Origin: Phil1 sp964600045
Lineage (GTDB): Bacteria; Bacillota; Clostridia; Christensenellales; CAG-138
Direction of reading: 5' to 3'
Length of the DNA: 23,135 nucleotides
NCBI GenBank assembly: GCA_964600045.1
Contig: CAZRHS010000024.1
Location: 1-23,135 of the forward strand
Numbering within the stretch: position 1 is the first letter of the stretch; every line of letters begins with the position of its first letter. Position numbers and translations under genes: made by a program. The notes under the pieces were generated by a model. The model was given only the letters and a program-made list of their open reading frames with translations. It made no database searches and was not told where the DNA came from. Shown piece by piece: positions 7,682 through 14,684 of the stretch.

Positions 7682-8673
7682 CTGCAAACCTCCATCGCGC
7701 GAATGTGCTCAATTGAGCTTTCGGGCAGCAGAGAGGAGCAATCCTCAAGCCTGCCGGCCTTTATAAGCTCGCGAACGCGGGATGCGCTTATAGGCACACC
7801 ATCGCTGCATCTGCGCTCAATTACGCGAACGTTTATGCCCTTCTTTGGCAGTGTATCAAGAAGCGTTGCGTTATAAAGCGAAGTAAGCTCATCGGTAGGC
7901 TCGCTGCCCACGTAGCGCGCCGTTATGTTCAGCGCGGGGGCTATGCGCTCGGCGAATATGTTCGCGTCAAGCTCGGCGTATGTGCGCGAAACGTCCGAAA
8001 GATCCTTTATAAAGTAGCTTGGGAACGTGGCGGAGGATATCATATAGGGTCCCCCCGCAAGCACGCGCACGTTGCTCATGCCCGCGCAGGCGGCTTTGGC
8101 CATTTCAAGCCTGTCCGCGAACGGGAAAAAAGATTTGTCCTCTTCAACCACGAATACATACAGCCTTTCGTTTTCTTCGCTTGCCCGTTTAACCAGCTCA
8201 AGGTGCCCCAGCGTGAACGGGTTGCAGTTCATAACTATCGCCGCGGCCTCGCCGTCAAACACCTTTGCCTTTTCGCAGTAGCGGCGCACTCCGGCGCGGT
8301 CACTGTCGAGCAATATGGCTTTTTTCGCACGGCCTACGGTATAGAACGAAAGGCTTGTGAATATGCCCTCGTTCTCGGGCTTGGTAAAAAGGAACATGTG
8401 GCGGCGGCTAAGCAGGTCAAGCTGCTCCCTAAGGTGCGTCATAAGCGTGCCTATAAGTCCCTCGCCGCGGTATTCCTCGCTTGCGGCAATGCACTTTATA
8501 ACGTTTCCGTCAAATCCGCCTCCGGCCGCCATTTCATCGTTTATGAAAACACCGGCATAGTACTCAAGGCTGTCCGGCCTTAAACCGAACGATTCAAGAA
8601 ACCGTGTTACCTGCTCCCTGCAGGATTTCAGCGTCAGGGGCAGGGGACGAATTTCCGTATCGTTAAAGCTCAA
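7678..8673 (-). CDS. citC: [Citrate (pro-3S)-lyase] ligase
   Basis: CitC acetylates the thiol of the prosthetic group on CitD with acetate and ATP, which activates citrate lyase. The 331-aa protein has the expected two parts: an N-terminal GNAT-like region (FINDEMAAGGGFDGNVIKCIA, EEYRGEGLIGTLM, about residues 43-79) and a nucleotidyltransferase region with NCNPFTLGH (149-157) and a C-terminal ISASRVREL motif. It begins with TTG (8673-8671): GGAG lies 7 nt upstream and the TTGA overlaps the citX stop, so translation is coupled. No better ATG is available without losing the conserved N-terminus. Fifth gene of the operon. Confidence 0.94.
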   Translation of the reverse strand: MSFNDTEIRPLPLTLKSCREQVTRFLESFGLRPDSLEYYAGVFINDEMAAGGGFDGNVIKCIAASEEYRGEGLIGTLMTHLREQLDLLSRRHMFLFTKPENEGIFTSLSFYTVGRAKKAILLDSDRAGVRRYCEKAKVFDGEAAAIVMNCNPFTLGHLELVKRASEENERLYVFVVEEDKSFFPFADRLEMAKAACAGMSNVRVLAGGPYMISSATFPSYFIKDLSDVSRTYAELDANIFAERIAPALNITARYVGSEPTDELTSLYNATLLDTLPKKGINVRVIERRCSDGVPISASRVRELIKAGRLEDCSSLLPESSIEHIRAMEVCR

Positions 8674-9179
8674 GGCTGTTCTCCTTTGCTGCGGCTTATA
8701 ATGCCGTCTATGGCCTCAATAAGCTCGCTTACACTGTGGGTGCGGTTGCGGGCGCAGGCCGCGCCCGGCATACCGCATATTAAACATCTTCTCATCTCAA
8801 GGCCTAAGTCCTCGCGGCTTACGCCACCGGATGGCCCTATAACATCAATATCGTAAAGCCTGCCAAGCTCCGTAGAGTCCTCCAGGGCGCACGTCGTTTT
8901 TTTCAGTTCCGAAGGATCCATATTCACTATGTAATATCCTTCGGGGCCGGTGGCAAGCTCACGCTCCTCACTGAAAACTATCTTGCCCGAGAGGGCTTCC
9001 TTTATGGCCTCGCGGCCGCGGTTGAATATGTATAAGCTCCTATCGTTAAGCTTGTCGGGGCCCGGCATATTCACAGTAAAGGACACAAGCGGCAGCTGCC
9101 ATTCTTTAAGAAGCTTCTGCTGAAACTCTGATCGCTCATCGCGCGAGCGCAGGAGCTGTTCAAGGGAAATATTGCTCAT
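8670..9179 (-). CDS. citX: Apo-citrate lyase phosphoribosyl-dephospho-CoA transferase
   Basis: CitX transfers the prosthetic group made by CitG onto the serine of the acyl carrier subunit CitD. The 169-aa protein shows the family motifs GRLYDIDVIGPSGG and, near the C-terminus, RRCLICGMPGAACARNRTHS, plus an N-terminal LLRSRDERSEFQQKLL typical of CitX. Its ATG shares one base with the citF stop (TGATG at 9177-9181) and its own stop overlaps the citC start by 4 nt. This packing implies balanced synthesis with the lyase. CitX is stand-alone here, not fused to CitG as in some enterobacteria. Confidence 0.94.
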   Translation of the reverse strand: MSNISLEQLLRSRDERSEFQQKLLKEWQLPLVSFTVNMPGPDKLNDRSLYIFNRGREAIKEALSGKIVFSEERELATGPEGYYIVNMDPSELKKTTCALEDSTELGRLYDIDVIGPSGGVSREDLGLEMRRCLICGMPGAACARNRTHSVSELIEAIDGIISRSKGEQP

Positions 9180-10714
9180 CAGTCGCAGATCTCGTGCACT
9201 TCGTCTATAACGGTGCCGTCGGGAGCCGTTACAAGAGCAACCACTTTTTCACCAAACGGCAGGGGATCGGGCTTGCCGACAACCGCCTCGGCGTCTTCCT
9301 TCAGCTTCTCTATGGTTGTAAGAACCACGCCGGCCTTTGTGAGGGCCTCGGCAACCTCCGGACGGGCGGGATTAACGGCAACGCCTGCATCGGTTACCAG
9401 CACGTCGCAGTTCGCGCCGTCGGTGCAAAGGGTACTTACCTTATCCACTACGCAGGGAATACGGCCGCGGATAACGGGGGTTACTATAACCGTAAGCTTA
9501 GCGCCGGCGGCGGTATCGGGATGGCCGCCTATTGCGCCGCGGATAATACCGTCTGAGCCAACAAGCACGTTTACATTAAAGGAAGTGTCAATCTCAAGCG
9601 CGGACAGAACAACCACGTCAAGCTGATTGATGGCGGCGGCGCGGTCGAAGGGACTCGCGTAGGTATTGCCGTCTATTTCGTGGTGCTTGGGGTTGCTGCG
9701 AAGCGATGATGCGGCCTGCACGTCAAAGTCCTGCACGTCAAGCAGGGTTTCGATAAGTCCCTGCTCATGCAGCTTAACAATCTGGCCGGTAATTCCGCCA
9801 AGCGCGAAGCGGGCCTTAACGCCCTGCTCAACCATGGCGTCCGCAAGGAAGCGGGTAACCGCCAGGGAAGCGCCGCCGGTGCCGGTCTGCAGGCTCATGC
9901 CGTCCTTAAAGTAGCCGGACTTAATTATTACCTCGGCAGCCTTTTCGGCTATCATCAGGTCGCGGGGATTCTTGGTGAAACGGGCGGCACCCGCGGATAT
10001 CTTGGAGGGGTCGCCTATGGAATCAACCTTAACAACGTAGTCCACCTGGTTGCCGGGTATACCGCCCGCGGCATTGGGGAAGTCTACTATATTATTGGTG
10101 ATTATTATTACCTTGTCGGCGTACTGAGCATCCACCTTGGCATAGCCGAGGCTGCCGCATTCAGCCGCGCTCTTTACGCTCTCATTCAGGCAAACGCCGC
10201 TCGCGTTGCCGAATTCGTCGCTTACGGTGGCGCCCAGGAACGCTACGTCTATGTGCAGCCTGCCGTCGGCAATGGCGCTCGCGCGGCCGCCATGGCTGCG
10301 GAACACAACGGGCTTATCCATAAGGCCGTGGGAAATCTCGTCTGCGAGAGTGCCGCGGCAGCCGGAGCTTTCTATGGATGTTACAACGCCGTTCTTGATG
10401 TGTTCAACCAGCGGAGCGTGAACATCGGTAAGGGAGGAGGGGGCAAGCTTAAGGTTCTTTATGCCCATTTTCGCTATAACGTCCATAACCTGATTAAGTA
10501 CCTGGTCGCCGCTGCGGAAATGATGGTGGAAGGAAATGGTCATGCCATCCTTAAGACCGGAAAGCTTTATTGCCTCTTCAATGGAAGCAACCATCTTGCT
10601 GCCGTGATCCTCACCCTTTTTTGTGGTGCGCGGGTCCTTGTCGCGGCCGTAGATGCCAAAGCCCATGCTTTCTACCAAAGCTTCGTCTATTTCGTGACCA
10701 ATGCTGTTTTTCAT
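9179..10714 (-). CDS. citF: Citrate lyase alpha subunit (citrate:acetyl-ACP transferase)
   Basis: The alpha subunit exchanges acetate for citrate on the acyl carrier subunit, forming citryl-ACP. The 511-aa length and the motifs SFHHHFRSGDQVLNQVMD, KLAPSSLTDVHAPLVEHI, SSGCRGTLADEIS and FRSHGGRASAI are those of CitF. The C-terminal region with FNVNVLVGSDGIIRGAIGGHPD and VVDKVSTLCT is also typical. GGAGG lies 9 nt before the ATG. It starts 4 nt after citE and overlaps citX by 1 nt. No truncation or odd residue is seen. Confidence 0.96.
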   Translation of the reverse strand: MKNSIGHEIDEALVESMGFGIYGRDKDPRTTKKGEDHGSKMVASIEEAIKLSGLKDGMTISFHHHFRSGDQVLNQVMDVIAKMGIKNLKLAPSSLTDVHAPLVEHIKNGVVTSIESSGCRGTLADEISHGLMDKPVVFRSHGGRASAIADGRLHIDVAFLGATVSDEFGNASGVCLNESVKSAAECGSLGYAKVDAQYADKVIIITNNIVDFPNAAGGIPGNQVDYVVKVDSIGDPSKISAGAARFTKNPRDLMIAEKAAEVIIKSGYFKDGMSLQTGTGGASLAVTRFLADAMVEQGVKARFALGGITGQIVKLHEQGLIETLLDVQDFDVQAASSLRSNPKHHEIDGNTYASPFDRAAAINQLDVVVLSALEIDTSFNVNVLVGSDGIIRGAIGGHPDTAAGAKLTVIVTPVIRGRIPCVVDKVSTLCTDGANCDVLVTDAGVAVNPARPEVAEALTKAGVVLTTIEKLKEDAEAVVGKPDPLPFGEKVVALVTAPDGTVIDEVHEICD

Positions 10715-10718
10715 TTGA

Positions 10719-11618
10719 TTATTCCTCCTCGGTTAAGATGCCGGAAACGCGGGCAAGCTCAAGCACGCGCTGAGCGCGGATAACAACGGGCTTATCAACC
10801 ATCTTGCCGTTGAGGCTTATAACGCCGCTGCCGCGGGCTTCCGCTTCCTTAAGGGCGGCCACAATCCTGCGGGCCTTTTCAATATCCTTGGCCGCGGGCG
10901 CGAACACCTTGTGTATGGGAGCGATCTGGCGGGGGTTGATAACGGATTTGCCGTCAAAGCCCAGGTCGTGTACAAGCTTGGCTTCATAAATAAGCTGCTC
11001 TTCGTTGTTTATGTCGGAATATACGGTATCAAGGGCATCAATGCCCGCGGCGCGCGCGGCAAGCACCAATGTTTGCCTTGCAAGCTGCAGCTCGGAACCG
11101 CCAAGGGTGCGCTGGCATTTCATGTTCGCGCAGAAGTCCTCGGCGCCAAGGGCTATGCCTATAAGCCTGTCGGAAGCGGTGGCGATTTCGTAGGCGTTGA
11201 TAACGCCGAGAGCGCCCTCTATGGCGGCCATCATAAGTGTGGTGCCGACGGGGATGCCGTGCTTCTTTTCCATTTCGCCAATGTAAGCATCGCACTCGCG
11301 AACATCCTTGGCGGATTCGGTCTTGGGCATGCGCAGCACGTGCGCGCCGGCGCAGACCATGGCCTCTATATCGGATTTGCCGTAGGGAGTATCAAGCGGG
11401 TTTATGCGAACCACGATTTCGGTTTTGCCGTAGTCAATGGTCTTTATGGCGTTGTAAACCAGCATGCGGGCCGCGTCCTTCTCGGCCATGCTTACGGCAT
11501 CCTCAAGGTCAAACATAAGGGAGTCTGATCCGTATATGTGAGCGTCTCTCATCATGCCGGGGTTGTTGCCCGGAATGAACATCATTGTACGGCGGAGTCT
11601 GTGTTTTTCATGCTGCAT
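10719..11618 (-). CDS. citE: Citrate lyase beta subunit (citryl-ACP lyase)
   Basis: A 299-aa member of the HpcH/HpaI aldolase family. CitE cleaves citryl-ACP to oxaloacetate and acetyl-ACP. Visible landmarks are RRTMMFIPGNNPGMM at the N-terminus, SLMFDLEDAVSMAEKDAAR with the metal-binding acidic residues, VVRINPLDTPYG, VLRMPKTES, and the GALGVINAYEIA..RLIGIALGAEDFCANM region. GGAGG is 7 nt ahead of the ATG. Second gene of the operon, 12 nt after citD and 4 nt before citF. Substrate assignment is firm because citD, citF, citX and citC surround it. Confidence 0.96.
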   Translation of the reverse strand: MQHEKHRLRRTMMFIPGNNPGMMRDAHIYGSDSLMFDLEDAVSMAEKDAARMLVYNAIKTIDYGKTEIVVRINPLDTPYGKSDIEAMVCAGAHVLRMPKTESAKDVRECDAYIGEMEKKHGIPVGTTLMMAAIEGALGVINAYEIATASDRLIGIALGAEDFCANMKCQRTLGGSELQLARQTLVLAARAAGIDALDTVYSDINNEEQLIYEAKLVHDLGFDGKSVINPRQIAPIHKVFAPAAKDIEKARRIVAALKEAEARGSGVISLNGKMVDKPVVIRAQRVLELARVSGILTEEE

Positions 11619-11630
11619 AGTAGTGCCTCC

Positions 11631-11921
11631 TTATTTCCAGTAACCGCAGTCGGTCTGCTCGCAGGCGCGGAACAGCGCGGTAGAGACGCGGGCACGAATG
11701 GTGCAGTCGAGCGCGCCCTTGTCGTTTGCGGTAACATGGGCAGATGTAATTCCCTGCTCCTTCAATACTTCGCAAATGACTTCTTTTATTCGGCGGCCGT
11801 AAAGACTGGCTACCGTGCTCTGAAGATCGATTTCAACGCCGTTTTCGTCGCCTTTTTCGATCTCTACATGGATATCGCCGGATTCAAGTGTACCGGCAGC
11901 TCCCATTTTGAGAAGTTCCAT
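11631..11921 (-). CDS. citD: Citrate lyase gamma subunit (acyl carrier protein)
   Basis: A 96-aa acyl carrier subunit that holds the phosphoribosyl-dephospho-CoA arm of citrate lyase. The attachment motif GTLESGD places the modified serine at position 14, the position known for CitD. The segment DENGVEIDLQSTVASLYGRRI and the C-terminal DCTIRARVSTALFRA are typical. The frame is open 15 codons further upstream, but the ATG at 11921 sits 8 nt after AAAGGAG, so it is the start. It is the first gene of the eight-gene cit operon, about 50 nt downstream of the predicted promoter. Confidence 0.95.
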   Translation of the reverse strand: MELLKMGAAGTLESGDIHVEIEKGDENGVEIDLQSTVASLYGRRIKEVICEVLKEQGITSAHVTANDKGALDCTIRARVSTALFRACEQTDCGYWK

Positions 11922-11945
11922 AAGTATCGTCTCCTTTGTGTTTAG

Positions 11946-11966
11946 TTGTACGTGGGTTATGTACAA
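11946..11966 (-). promoter_or_regulatory. Inverted repeat at the cit operon start (candidate operator)
   Basis: A perfect inverted repeat, TTGTAC (11946-11951) and GTACAA (11961-11966) with a 9-nt centre, lies just downstream of the predicted cit -10, at roughly +4 to +24. That is a classic repressor position. No regulator gene for it is in the window. Inference from symmetry and position only. Confidence 0.4.
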
Positions 11967-11976
11967 GGTTTACAAC

Positions 11977-12005
11977 ATTATATTGTAATTTTTCACCGCA
12001 CGCAA
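11977..12005 (-). promoter_or_regulatory. sigma-A-type promoter of the citDEFXCG-hydratase-icd operon
   Basis: On the minus strand TTGCGT (12000-12005), a 17-nt spacer, and a consensus TATAAT (11977-11982). The predicted start is near 11970, leaving about 50 nt of leader before citD. It is the only good promoter seen upstream of the eight-gene operon. Confidence 0.7.
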
Positions 12006-12063
12006 GCTGAATTTACCCGCACGGGCAAAGAATACCTGTTCACCTGTATTATGAAGTGCGAGA

Positions 12064-12086
12064 ATACATGTATACAATTATACAAT
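12064..12086 (-). promoter_or_regulatory. Cluster of palindromic and direct repeats upstream of the cit promoter
   Basis: The 10-bp palindrome ATACATGTAT (12064-12073) overlaps a second inverted repeat, TGTATA-CAAT-TATACA (12069-12084). The unit ATACAAT is repeated directly at 12072 and 12080. The cluster lies about 60-80 nt upstream of the cit -35, a typical activator distance. TGTATACA-like sites are common for GntR-family regulators, but the link is only a guess. Confidence 0.35.
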
Positions 12087-12148
12087 CAAAACTACAGCGT
12101 TAGAATATACATTTATTTACAAAAATGTGTTCACGGCAAAACGGTATT

Positions 12149-12715
12149 TCAATTTATAAGAATCATGTCGCAGATATCGCGTACGGAACAGCTTTCAAAA
12201 TAATATTCTTCCCGCGGGATCCATGTGCTTTTGTATGCGTCAACGTGGTTAGGGTCGCGCACGGCTATGCGCTCAAGCTGCTTTTTGGCTGAAATGTCCA
12301 TGAATATCTTTATGGCCGAAAAGCTTCTTAGCCTTGGATGGCAGCTGTATGAGCCTTCAAGTATTATGCTGCTTGAAAAATTAAGATTTATTGACGGAAG
12401 AAACCTGTTTTCGTGGCAAGCGTACGGGCGGTAAACGGCGTTTTCTCCAGATGAGAAGGGCTTTAATATTTCATCAATCAACCTGTCAAAATCAATGTTT
12501 CCGCCGGCCTCGGCCATGCGCTCGGGCGTGCGCAAAGAGAAGGGCAGATAAAAATCGTCCATGTGAACAACGGCAAAGCCAAGCCGCTCAGCTAACTCTG
12601 CGGCAAGCGTGGTTTTGCCCGATGCGCAGCGGCCGTCTATTGCCAGAATATAAGGTTTACTTAATTGCTTTTCTTCAATAAGCCGCAGTACCGCGGCCGG
12701 GTTATTACTGCTCAT
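12149..12715 (-). CDS. P-loop kinase, uridine kinase / nicotinamide-riboside kinase-like
   Basis: A 188-aa P-loop NTPase of the uridine kinase-like group. Walker A is GRCASGKTT (about residues 28-36), followed by VVHMDDFYLP, the substrate-side DDFY motif of nucleoside and vitamin kinases. IILEGSYSCHPRLR and the basic segment ERIAVRDPNHVDAYKSTWIPREEYYF match the lid and C-terminal parts of the fold. The start overlaps the end of the ECF gene by 11 nt and has no clear Shine-Dalgarno site, so translation is probably coupled. Pairing with a transporter S component suggests it phosphorylates the imported compound. The substrate (nucleoside, nicotinamide riboside or another vitamin) cannot be assigned from sequence. 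Confidence 0.75.
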   Translation of the reverse strand: MSSNNPAAVLRLIEEKQLSKPYILAIDGRCASGKTTLAAELAERLGFAVVHMDDFYLPFSLRTPERMAEAGGNIDFDRLIDEILKPFSSGENAVYRPYACHENRFLPSINLNFSSSIILEGSYSCHPRLRSFSAIKIFMDISAKKQLERIAVRDPNHVDAYKSTWIPREEYYFESCSVRDICDMILIN

Positions 12716-13265
12716 GGCAGGCTTTGCTTTCGTTGCGCCTGAACTTTACAAGTCCTGTTCTGTTGAGAGCGACCATTATGGCGGGAATGAGTATAAGCTG
12801 CATTATTATGCCCGGTATGGCGTTTACAAACGCGCCGGCCAAAAACGCCTGCCAGGTGAACGCGCTTCCCTGAAGGCCGAGTATTACAATCTCTGCCGCG
12901 CCCCAAACAAGCCTGCCCACTATCATTGCCGCTATTATGGCTTTATACAGCGCTATCACGCACTGCCAACGGGAGCGGTTGTAAAGGAATCCGGCAACGA
13001 AGCCGTATGCCGCAAGCTCAAATGCCATGGCTATGGCCGTATATACGGGCGGCATGGAGAAGAAAAGACAGCGTGTAAGCGGAAGTATAAACCCTACCAC
13101 CGCGCCGTATTGCCAGCCGCAAATAAGTCCGCAAAGAAAAACGGGAATGTGCATGGGCAGCAGCATGCTGCCTATTTTCGGTATTTGTCCGGTTAAAAAG
13201 GGAAGTATATAGCCAATGGCCAGAAAAAGGGCCGAAAGTGTAAGCTTTTTGGTGTGTTCGCGCAT
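12705..13265 (-). CDS. ECF transporter S component (substrate-binding membrane protein)
   Basis: A 186-aa hydrophobic protein with about six membrane segments, of the energy-coupling-factor S-component type. These small proteins capture a vitamin or precursor and work with shared EcfA1A2T, which is not in this window. The N-terminal KKLTLSALFLAIGYILP and the loop LPMHIPVFLCGLICGWQYGAVVGFILPL are S-component features. The frame is open 17 codons further upstream, but GGAG lies 7 nt before the ATG at 13265 (MREHTKK), which is chosen. It is first in a two-gene operon with the kinase. The ligand is unknown; no riboswitch fits in the roughly 45-nt leader. Confidence 0.85.
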   Translation of the reverse strand: MREHTKKLTLSALFLAIGYILPFLTGQIPKIGSMLLPMHIPVFLCGLICGWQYGAVVGFILPLTRCLFFSMPPVYTAIAMAFELAAYGFVAGFLYNRSRWQCVIALYKAIIAAMIVGRLVWGAAEIVILGLQGSAFTWQAFLAGAFVNAIPGIIMQLILIPAIMVALNRTGLVKFRRNESKACHEQ

Positions 13266-13315
13266 GTGTTCACTCCTTTGCCGCAGCATAAACCCGCCGC
13301 ACTTAAACAAGGGCA

Positions 13316-13344
13316 ATGATACTATGTTTTAATGAAAAATACAA
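13316..13344 (-). promoter_or_regulatory. Promoter for the ECF-kinase operon
   Basis: Minus-strand TTGTAT (13339-13344), 17-nt spacer, TATCAT (13316-13321). It is divergent from the infC promoter, with about 40 nt between the two -35 elements. Confidence 0.5.
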
Positions 13345-13380
13345 GCAGTGGGTTAGCTGCCGGATTTTAACAAAAAACGG

Positions 13381-13409
13381 TTGACAGCGGGGCAAAAAGG
13401 CTATATAAT
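13381..13409 (+). promoter_or_regulatory. Consensus sigma-A promoter of infC-rpmI-rplT
   Basis: Perfect TTGACA (13381-13386), 17-nt spacer and perfect TATAAT (13404-13409). Such strength fits a translation-factor and ribosomal-protein operon. Expected start is near 13416. Confidence 0.9.
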
Positions 13410-13416
13410 ATCCGAG

Positions 13417-13540
13417 GTCAAAGCAGAAGCCCCGCTTCTCACCCGCCGGCAATTGCGCCAGGCGCGGTAAGTAAACAGTGAGTATTACGATAATTCGTAA
13501 GTATATCATAGGTGGGTGCTTTGCATCCACTATTTTTTTA
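13417..13540 (+). ncRNA. L20-type ribosomal leader with transcription attenuator
   Basis: The leader of infC-rpmI-rplT ends in an intrinsic terminator: 8-bp stem 13512-13519 with 13523-13530, 3-nt loop, then seven T (13533-13539), only 2 nt before the infC Shine-Dalgarno. A competing pairing is visible: CACCCGCC (13440-13447) can pair over 8 bp with GGTGGGTG (13511-13518), which would open the terminator. Other hairpins are AGAAGC/GCTTCT (13425-13439) and TTACGA/TCGTAA (13485-13500). In Bacillus and relatives L20 binds such leaders and represses its own operon by premature termination; the same is inferred here. Confidence 0.85.
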
Positions 13541-13555
13541 CGGAGGTGTACCAAC

Positions 13556-14071
13556 ATAGCCAGTCAAGAGCTCTTGATAAACGAGGAAATTCGGGACGCT
13601 GAAGTCCGCCTCATCGACGAAAACGGCAATCAGCAGGGCGTTGTTAAAATAGACGTTGCGCTGAGGATGGCCGAGGCTGCGGATCTTGATCTTGTCAAGA
13701 TTGCGCCTACAGCGGTTCCGCCGGTGTGCAAGATAATGGATTACGGCAAATACCGCTTCGAACAGATCAAAAGGGAAAAGGAAAATCGCAAGAACCAGAA
13801 GGTTATCGAGCTTAAAGAGATTCGCCTTTCCGCAACGATCGATCAGCACGACATGGAAGTGAAAGCGAAAGCCTGCCAGAAGTTCCTCGGCAACGGAGAC
13901 AAGGTAAAGGTTACCATCCGCTTTAAGGGACGCCAGATAAAGCACGGCGACCTGGGAATGGACGTGATGGACGCTTTCTACGAAATGGTGAAGGACGTGG
14001 CATCTGTTGACAAGCCCGCCAAAATGGAAGGGCGCAACATGATAATGATACTGGTGCCAAAGGCAAACTAA
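13556..14071 (+). CDS. infC: Translation initiation factor IF-3, AUA start codon
   Basis: IF-3 binds the 30S subunit, prevents premature 50S joining and checks the start codon. The 171-aa protein opens with ASQELLINEEIRDAEVRLIDENG, the usual N-domain, and has the lysine-rich linker KREKENRKNQKVIELKEIRLSATIDQHD and the C-domain KVTIRFKGRQIKHGDLGMDVM. A longer open frame runs upstream to an ATG at 13478, but that would read through the attenuator hairpin. GGAGG (13542-13546) lies 9 nt before ATA at 13556, exactly where IF-3 homology begins, and no ATG, GTG or TTG is suitably placed. Non-AUG starts are a known self-control device of infC. First gene of infC-rpmI-rplT. Confidence 0.93.
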   Translation: MASQELLINEEIRDAEVRLIDENGNQQGVVKIDVALRMAEAADLDLVKIAPTAVPPVCKIMDYGKYRFEQIKREKENRKNQKVIELKEIRLSATIDQHDMEVKAKACQKFLGNGDKVKVTIRFKGRQIKHGDLGMDVMDAFYEMVKDVASVDKPAKMEGRNMIMILVPKAN

Positions 14072-14098
14072 ACAAATTATCCAAGGAGGAAATACCCC

Positions 14099-14296
14099 AT
14101 GCCTAAGATCAAAACCCACAGGGGTGCAGCTAAAAGGTTCAACCTTACCAAGAGCGGCAAGGTCAAAAGGAACAAGGCTTTCAAGAGCCACATTCTGACC
14201 AAGAAGAGCACCAAGAGACTTCGCGGTCTGCGCCAGACTGGTTACATCGCCGAGTGCGAGGCCAAGAAAGTTCGCGAACTCATTCCGTACAAGTAA
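14099..14296 (+). CDS. rpmI: 50S ribosomal protein L35
   Basis: A 65-aa basic protein with MPKIKTHRGAAKRFNLTKSGKVKRNKAFKSHIL and a C-terminal REL-I-PYK, the standard L35 pattern. AAGGAGG lies 8 nt before the ATG. It is between infC and rplT, the order conserved across bacteria. Complete and unremarkable. Confidence 0.98.
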   Translation: MPKIKTHRGAAKRFNLTKSGKVKRNKAFKSHILTKKSTKRLRGLRQTGYIAECEAKKVRELIPYK

Positions 14297-14311
14297 GGAG
14301 GAACAAACAAT

Positions 14312-14668
14312 ATGGCAAGGATTAAAAGGGCTGTAAACGCCGTTAAGAAACGCCGCAAGGTGTTCAAACTTTCCAAGGGCTACTTCGGAGCCAAGTCCAA
14401 GCAGTACCGCGCCGCTTCTCAGCAGGTTATGCGTTCCATGGCTTATGCCTTCGTAGGACGCAAGAACAAGAAGCGCGAGTATCGCAAGCTGTGGATCGCC
14501 CGTATCAACGCCGGTGCGCGTATGTGCGGCACTAACTACAGCCGTCTTATCAATGGCCTCAAGCTGGCCGGTGTTGACGTAAACCGTAAGGTTCTCGCCG
14601 AGCTCGCCGTAAGCGACATGGCCGCCTTCAAGCAGCTGGTCGAAGTTGCCAACAACGCTAAGGCTTAA
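14312..14668 (+). CDS. rplT: 50S ribosomal protein L20
   Basis: A 118-aa protein with ARIKRAVNAVKKRRKVFKLSKGYFGAKSKQYRAASQQVMRS and LWIARINAGARMCGTNYSRLINGLKLAGVDVNRKVLAELA, diagnostic for L20. AGGAGG is 10 nt ahead of the ATG. L20 is needed early in 50S assembly. It is the likely repressor of its own operon through the leader at 13417-13540. The operon ends at the terminator 14685-14715. Confidence 0.98.
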   Translation: MARIKRAVNAVKKRRKVFKLSKGYFGAKSKQYRAASQQVMRSMAYAFVGRKNKKREYRKLWIARINAGARMCGTNYSRLINGLKLAGVDVNRKVLAELAVSDMAAFKQLVEVANNAKA

Positions 14669-14684
14669 TTAAAACCAAAGCATA

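Noticed and set aside
9437..9450. TTATCCACT, resembling a DnaA box
   Set aside because: One isolated match inside the citF coding sequence, with no cluster or AT-rich unwinding region.
11946..12203. An 85-codon open frame on the plus strand in the cit promoter region
   Set aside because: It has no ribosome-binding site and an unlike-protein composition, and it overlaps the predicted cit promoter and the kinase gene end.
13478..13555. N-terminal extension of IF-3 from the ATG at 13478
   Set aside because: It spans the attenuator hairpin and the Shine-Dalgarno of infC and encodes residues unlike any IF-3 N-terminus.
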